From contig NZ_HG966617.1 in the NCBI RefSeq assembly GCF_000689395.1, positions 2,888,721 through 2,952,720 on the forward strand: a stretch of DNA of 64,000 nt, read 5' to 3'. Positions 59,696-64,000 of this stretch are shown here, piece by piece. A program made the position numbers and the translations under genes. This stretch comes from Candidatus Phaeomarinobacter ectocarpi. Lineage in GTDB: Bacteria; Pseudomonadota; Alphaproteobacteria; CGMCC-115125. Position 1 is the first letter of the stretch; the number at the start of each line of letters is the position of its first letter. The notes under the pieces are model-generated. The model saw nothing but the letters and a program-made list of their open reading frames with translations. It was not told the origin of the DNA and made no database searches.

Positions 59696-62600
59696 TTACC
59701 AGGTATCAACAAAGGGACGGCGGCGCTCTCGGGACGCGGCTTCAACTGGCACCGTCTTGATGCCGTTGATGATCCATTTGCGCGTCTCAATCGGGTCTAT
59801 CACCGCGTCGATTTCGTGAAGTGTCGAAACACTCAGTGCTTTGCCGTGCTCGTAATAGGCGGCAAGAAGTTTTTCAAACAGCGCGTCGCGCGCCTCAGGG
59901 CTCTCAGCAGCCGCCAGTTCCTTTGAGTAGCCAAGCCGCACAGCACCTTCCAGCCCCATGCCGCCATATTCACCGGTGGGCCACGAGATGAGGAACACCG
60001 GCGACGTAAAGCTCCCACCGGCCATGGCCTGCGCACCGAGCCCATAGCCTTTGCGCAGGCAGATCATGAAGAGCGGCACGGAAATGCTCGCACCCGTCAC
60101 CAGCATTGATGACGCACGGCGCACAGTCGCCAGTTCCTCATGGTCCGGCCCGACCATGAAGCCCGGTGTGTCACAAAGTGAAAGCAACGGGATGCCGAAT
60201 GCATCACACAGCTGCATGAAGCGTCCGGCCTTTTCAGATGCTTCCGCATCAATCGCTCCACCAAGATGGTGCGGGTCATTGGCAAATAGGCCGAACGGAC
60301 GGCCTTCAATGCGCACAAGCGATGTAATCATCCCGCGCCCATACCCTTCACGCAGCTCAAGCACCGAGCCTTCATCCGCAATAAGAGAGATGGCATCACG
60401 CATGTTGTACACGCGCTTGCGGTCTTCCGGGATCACATGGCGAAGCTTGCGCTGGTCAGCGCAAGTCCAGTTGTCCGTGCGGCCCTGAAAGAACCCCAGC
60501 AACTGTTTCGCCTGCGCCACCGCATGGGCTTCATCGTCGGCCACAAGGTCAACAACACCGTTGTTGGCCTGCACATCAATGGGTCCGATTTCATCCGGCG
60601 CATAGGTACCAAGACCACCGCCTTCAATCATTGCCGGGCCGCCCATGCCAATGGCACTGGACTTGGTAGCGATCGTCACATCCGCACAGCCGAAAATGAC
60701 AGCGTTGCCCGCAAAGCAGCGACCATTATTGATGGCAACACGTGGTGCAGCCCCTGAGGACGCTGCAAATGTCGCAAAGGTTTTTACGTCAAGCCCTGTC
60801 GCCGACACATTGCGTACATCCGTGTCGCCCGGGCGACCACCACCGCCTTCGGTGAAAAACATCACCGGCACATGCCATTTGTCGGCAAGCTCCAAGACGC
60901 GGTCGGTCTTCTTGTGATTGAAGTAGCCCTGCGTCCCCGCAAGCACGGTGTAGTCATAGGCAAGCACGGCAGCGCGACTTGTCGTTTCATCAAACGTATC
61001 GCCGTTGATGGCACCAAAGCCAGCCACCATGCCATCGCCCGGCGTATTGGCAATCAGGTCATCCAGCTCACGCCGGTTGCGCTGCGCGGCGAGCACCATC
61101 TGCCCGTATTCAAGAAAGCTATCGTCGTCACACAGGTCCGACACGTTTTCGCGCGCCGTGCGGAAGCCAAGCTTGTGACGTTTGGCGACGGCAGCCTGCC
61201 GCTCATGGTCCAGCGTCTTGTTGATCCGTGCATGCAGCTCGGCAAGGTCAGGCCGGATGTAATCAAGATCGACCTCAGCGCTCGACGCTTCCAACGCGCC
61301 GGCATCATCGGTCGGTTCGATGAAGAGGACAGCAGCCCCTTCATCAAGAACATGCCCGGGGTCGGCGGCCAGCAGACGAACTGTGCCCGCACGCGGCGCC
61401 GTTACACCGTGCTGCATCTTCATGGCTTCAAGCACGGCAACTTCCTGCCCTGCCGTCACCTGCTCACCTTCAGAAACCATGATGGAAACAAGCAACCCCT
61501 GAAGCGGCGCAGCAGCACCCACAGTGCCCTCCGGCGCGTCCATCTTGATAGCTGCCTGCGTGGCCCCGGCCTGCGTGGTCGAATCCGGTGCATCTGTCGC
61601 AACAGAACGAACACCTGCGTCCTGTGCAGCCGACGCAACCAGCGCTGCGCCATTGCGTTCAATGAGCCGCGTATCAACGCGCCAGTCCGACAGGTCTTCG
61701 CTCGCAAGCAAGGCGCGCAAAAAGGTCTGGTTGGTCTCAACGCCACCGATGGCGAATTCACCCACCGCACGATGCGCCTGGCGCATCAGACCCGACCAGT
61801 CCTGATCACCACGACGAATGATGAGCTTGGCCAGCAATGAATCAAATTGCGGATTGGTGGCGTATCCCGCAAAGCCATGGCTATCGACACGAATGCCCTG
61901 TCCGCCAGGTGCATCAAACCGTGTCAGGGTGCCGCCGGCGGGCCGCACCGCGCCGTCGGCTCCCATGCTCTCGGTGTTGACGCGCAGTTGAACCGCGGAT
62001 GCTGTCGGCACCGGCAGTGCATCAAGTCCACAGTCAGCGACACTGCTGCCCGACGCCAGCTGGAATTGCAGCGCCACCAGATCAAGCCCGGTGACTTCTT
62101 CGGTTACCGTATGCTCCACCTGAATGCGCGGGTTGCATTCAATGAAGAAGAACGGCGCGTCGTCGCCCTCACCGGTCGCATCAAGCAGAAACTCAATGGT
62201 ACCAAGGCCAAGATAGCTGGCGGCTCTGCCGAGTTTTACCGCCGCGTCCAGCATGCGCGCCCGAAGCGCCGGCGCGAGACGTGGCGCAGGCGCAAGCTCG
62301 ATCAGCTTTTGATGACGTCGCTGTATGGTGCAATCGCGCTCCCACAGATGGGCAACGTTCTGACCGTCACCTGCGATCTGCACTTCGATGTGCCGCGCAG
62401 TTGGCAGGTAACGCTCCATGTAAAGCGAGCCATCGCCAAAGGCGCTAAGCGCTTCTGCGGAGGCCTGAGCAAATGCTGTGGCAATTTCATCCGTATCCTG
62501 AATGATGCGCATGCCGCGCCCACCGCCACCTGCAACGGCCTTGAAGATACCCGGCGCACCGTTGAGCGACGCAAAAAATGTCTTTGCCTCAGCCTCATCG

Positions 62601-63058
62601 GCCAGAACCGGAGACCCTTCGATCAGCGGAATGCCGTTTGCCTTGGCCAGATCGCGCGCCGCCACCTTGTCGCCAAGTTCTGACAACGTTTCGGGCTTGG
62701 GACCGATGAATACCAGTCCGGCATCAGCGCACGCAGCTGAAAGCTCGGCACTCTCAGCAAGCAGCCCATACCCTGGATGGATGCTGTCGCACTTCTCGGC
62801 TTTCGCAATTTCGATGATGGCCGACACGTCAAGATAGGCAGCAACGCCCGCCCCTTCGAGCTGAACTGCCTTATCCGCAATCTGGGTGTGCAGCGCCCCC
62901 GCATCGTCCGGCGAGTGGATGGCAACCGTTTCAATGCCGCGTGCCGCCGCAGTCCGCACAACGCGCACGGCGATTTCACCGCGATTGGCAATCAGGCACT
63001 TGTGATTCGAGGTCAAACTGGTGTCCCTGGCAGATTTTTTTGCTTTTTCGGGCCGCAT
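59696..63058 (-). CDS. Single-chain biotin-dependent acyl-CoA carboxylase
   Basis: A 1120-residue fusion of all three carboxylase parts. Biotin carboxylase (about 25-470): KCLIANRGEIAVRVVRTA, GGGGRGMRI ATP loop, ERDCTIQRRHQKLIE and NPRIQVEHTVTEEVTGLDLV. Biotin carrier (about 520-590): VLEAMKMQHGV with the biotinyl Lys near 547. Carboxyltransferase (about 600-1120): GDGMVAGFGAING, GGGGRPGDTDV oxyanion region, and LCDTPGFMVGPDHEELATVRRASSMLV. ATG 63058 is preferred to an upstream TTG. Most bacteria split these parts; single-chain enzymes are known as long-chain acyl-CoA carboxylases and related types. Substrate is unknown; the two following acyl-CoA dehydrogenases suggest catabolism of a branched or long acyl chain. 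Confidence 0.92.
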   Translation of the reverse strand: MRPEKAKKSARDTSLTSNHKCLIANRGEIAVRVVRTAAARGIETVAIHSPDDAGALHTQIADKAVQLEGAGVAAYLDVSAIIEIAKAEKCDSIHPGYGLLAESAELSAACADAGLVFIGPKPETLSELGDKVAARDLAKANGIPLIEGSPVLADEAEAKTFFASLNGAPGIFKAVAGGGGRGMRIIQDTDEIATAFAQASAEALSAFGDGSLYMERYLPTARHIEVQIAGDGQNVAHLWERDCTIQRRHQKLIELAPAPRLAPALRARMLDAAVKLGRAASYLGLGTIEFLLDATGEGDDAPFFFIECNPRIQVEHTVTEEVTGLDLVALQFQLASGSSVADCGLDALPVPTASAVQLRVNTESMGADGAVRPAGGTLTRFDAPGGQGIRVDSHGFAGYATNPQFDSLLAKLIIRRGDQDWSGLMRQAHRAVGEFAIGGVETNQTFLRALLASEDLSDWRVDTRLIERNGAALVASAAQDAGVRSVATDAPDSTTQAGATQAAIKMDAPEGTVGAAAPLQGLLVSIMVSEGEQVTAGQEVAVLEAMKMQHGVTAPRAGTVRLLAADPGHVLDEGAAVLFIEPTDDAGALEASSAEVDLDYIRPDLAELHARINKTLDHERQAAVAKRHKLGFRTARENVSDLCDDDSFLEYGQMVLAAQRNRRELDDLIANTPGDGMVAGFGAINGDTFDETTSRAAVLAYDYTVLAGTQGYFNHKKTDRVLELADKWHVPVMFFTEGGGGRPGDTDVRNVSATGLDVKTFATFAASSGAAPRVAINNGRCFAGNAVIFGCADVTIATKSSAIGMGGPAMIEGGGLGTYAPDEIGPIDVQANNGVVDLVADDEAHAVAQAKQLLGFFQGRTDNWTCADQRKLRHVIPEDRKRVYNMRDAISLIADEGSVLELREGYGRGMITSLVRIEGRPFGLFANDPHHLGGAIDAEASEKAGRFMQLCDAFGIPLLSLCDTPGFMVGPDHEELATVRRASSMLVTGASISVPLFMICLRKGYGLGAQAMAGGSFTSPVFLISWPTGEYGGMGLEGAVRLGYSKELAAAESPEARDALFEKLLAAYYEHGKALSVSTLHEIDAVIDPIETRKWIINGIKTVPVEAASRERRRPFVDTW

Positions 63059-63167
63059 ACTGGCAGGGCTTGGCCACAATCGAAAGAGGCATTAGGCCCG
63101 GAATTCTGCGGGCTTCTCATAGGTCACCCGTAGCCAAGCCCTTGAAGGTGAACAGGGATCACACTAC

Positions 63168-63182
63168 CTGACATCTTGTCAG
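63168..63182. promoter_or_regulatory. TetR-type inverted repeat between carboxylase and BVMO genes
   Basis: CTGACA-TCT-TGTCAG is a perfect 6-3-6 inverted repeat in the 209-base divergent spacer, 86 bases before the monooxygenase ATG and 110 bases before the carboxylase ATG. Its size and symmetry fit a TetR/FadR-like repressor that could control both directions. The regulator is not in the window. Confidence 0.5.
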
Positions 63183-63267
63183 TTGGGCAAAAATACTGTT
63201 CTCTCAGTCACAAAGCGACATATCCCCGACGTAAAGCCTCAAAAGTCGGCGCAATCAGGTGGACCAC

Positions 63268-64000
63268 ATGACACTTCAGGAAACTTCGATCACGGCCAAG
63301 CCGGAGCATATTGATGTGCTCATTATTGGTGCTGGCATATCCGGCGTCGGCGCTGGCTATCACCTCAAGGCCAATAGCCCAGGCAAGAGCTTTGCCATCC
63401 TCGAAGGCCGCGAGACCATGGGCGGCACCTGGGACCTGTTCAAATATCCCGGCATTCGCTCTGACTCAGACATGTACACGCTGGGCTACTCGTTCCGCCC
63501 CTGGACAGACCCAAAGGCCATTGCCGATGGCCCGTCGATCCTGAAATACGTCAAGGACACCGCGCGCGAACACGGCATCGACAAGCACATCCGCTTCTCA
63601 CACAAGGTTATCAGCGCCGACTGGTCCACGCCGGACGCCCTGTGGCACATCAAGGCCGAACGCGGCCCGACGAAAGAACCCGTGAGTTTCACCGCCAACT
63701 TCCTCTTTATGTGCGGCGGCTACTACAATTACGACGAAGCTTTCACGCCGGAGTTTGAAGGCCGCGAAGACTTCAAGGGTCAGGTCATCCATCCGCAGTT
63801 CTGGCCGGAAGACATGGACTATACCGGCAAGAAAGTCGTGGTGATTGGCTCTGGTGCCACCGCAATGACGTTGGTGCCTTCCATGACGGACAAGGCGGAG
63901 CATGTGACCATGCTGCAGCGGACACCGACCTATGTGGTGTCGCGCCCCGGCACGGACGCGTTTGCGAATTTCATGCGCAAATACCTGCCCAGCAAGCTGG
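63268..64000 (+). CDS. Baeyer-Villiger-type flavin monooxygenase (5' part; runs off the window)
   Basis: The first 244 residues of a class B flavoprotein monooxygenase that would turn a ketone into an ester or lactone with NADPH and O2. FAD-binding GAGISGVGAGYHL (about 24-36), the GGTWDLFKYPGIRSDSDMYT block (GGTWD, YPGIRSDS), the Baeyer-Villiger fingerprint FKGQVIHPQFW (FxGxxxHxxxW, about 172-182) and the NADPH-binding VVVIGSGATAMTL are all present and unbroken up to base 64000. FxGxxxHxxxW with the preceding SDS motif fits the long-chain-ketone/EthA-like branch. ATG 63268 follows CAGGTGGACC. It is divergent from the carboxylase operon. Confidence 0.92.
   Translation, partial: MTLQETSITAKPEHIDVLIIGAGISGVGAGYHLKANSPGKSFAILEGRETMGGTWDLFKYPGIRSDSDMYTLGYSFRPWTDPKAIADGPSILKYVKDTAREHGIDKHIRFSHKVISADWSTPDALWHIKAERGPTKEPVSFTANFLFMCGGYYNYDEAFTPEFEGREDFKGQVIHPQFWPEDMDYTGKKVVVIGSGATAMTLVPSMTDKAEHVTMLQRTPTYVVSRPGTDAFANFMRKYLPSKL

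Overview
The window is chromosomal DNA of a GC-rich bacterium, most likely a marine, hydrocarbon-using alphaproteobacterium of the Parvibaculum-like Rhizobiales/Parvibaculales type. This is inferred from four CYP153 alkane hydroxylases, the crtW/crtZ carotenoid set and the abundance of acyl-CoA and ester chemistry; no rRNA or other phylogenetic marker is present. Genes are closely packed, often with 4-base start/stop overlaps. I found no tRNA, rRNA, insertion sequence, prophage or CRISPR array.

Layout. 1-512: the tail of an upstream gene and a DUF1330 protein. 597-15412: an envelope locus in which a CHASE2 membrane sensor without output domain and a secreted FecR-like protein (+ strand) face a translationally coupled operon (- strand) of a TpsB transporter, a 2549-residue repetitive TpsA exoprotein and a CHAT-protease lipoprotein. 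15761-24708: TerB-like protein, DUF2817 peptidase, alkyl sulfatase, phospholipid methyltransferase, alpha/beta hydrolase, thiolase, glycerate-kinase-like protein, MAPEG protein and an amino-acid dehydrogenase. 24919-32779: an HAE1 RND pump with its adaptor, an HAE3/MMPL exporter and an esterase.

32850-38136: four tandem CYP153 P450 genes with no ferredoxin or reductase, a shared candidate operator before the first and last copy, a hairpin in every spacer and a strong terminator. 38431-42707: an unrecognised protein, nitronate monooxygenase, a TolC/NodT outer-membrane lipoprotein and a membrane-anchored H-type-lectin-like protein. 43027-48805: an NfrA-like outer-membrane TPR protein, a small TPR protein, an NfrB-like glycosyltransferase with MshEN (c-di-GMP-type) domains and the UDP-GlcNAc 2-epimerase WecB. 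Together they look like a self-contained relative of the E. coli N4-receptor polysaccharide system.

49163-57144: a complete astaxanthin-type carotenoid cluster: crtY-crtI-crtB on + converging on crtE-ABC ATPase-ABC permease-crtW-crtZ on -. FPP would go to GGPP (CrtE), phytoene (CrtB), lycopene (CrtI), beta-carotene (CrtY) and then ketolated/hydroxylated xanthophylls (CrtW, CrtZ); an ABC-2 transporter is embedded between pathway genes. 57327-63058: an operon of a single-chain biotin-dependent acyl-CoA carboxylase and two acyl-CoA dehydrogenases. Divergent from it at 63268 is a Baeyer-Villiger monooxygenase cut by the window end, with a TetR-type inverted repeat between them. Overall, alkane, alkyl-sulfate, ester and ketone oxidation genes sit among cell-surface and pigment genes.
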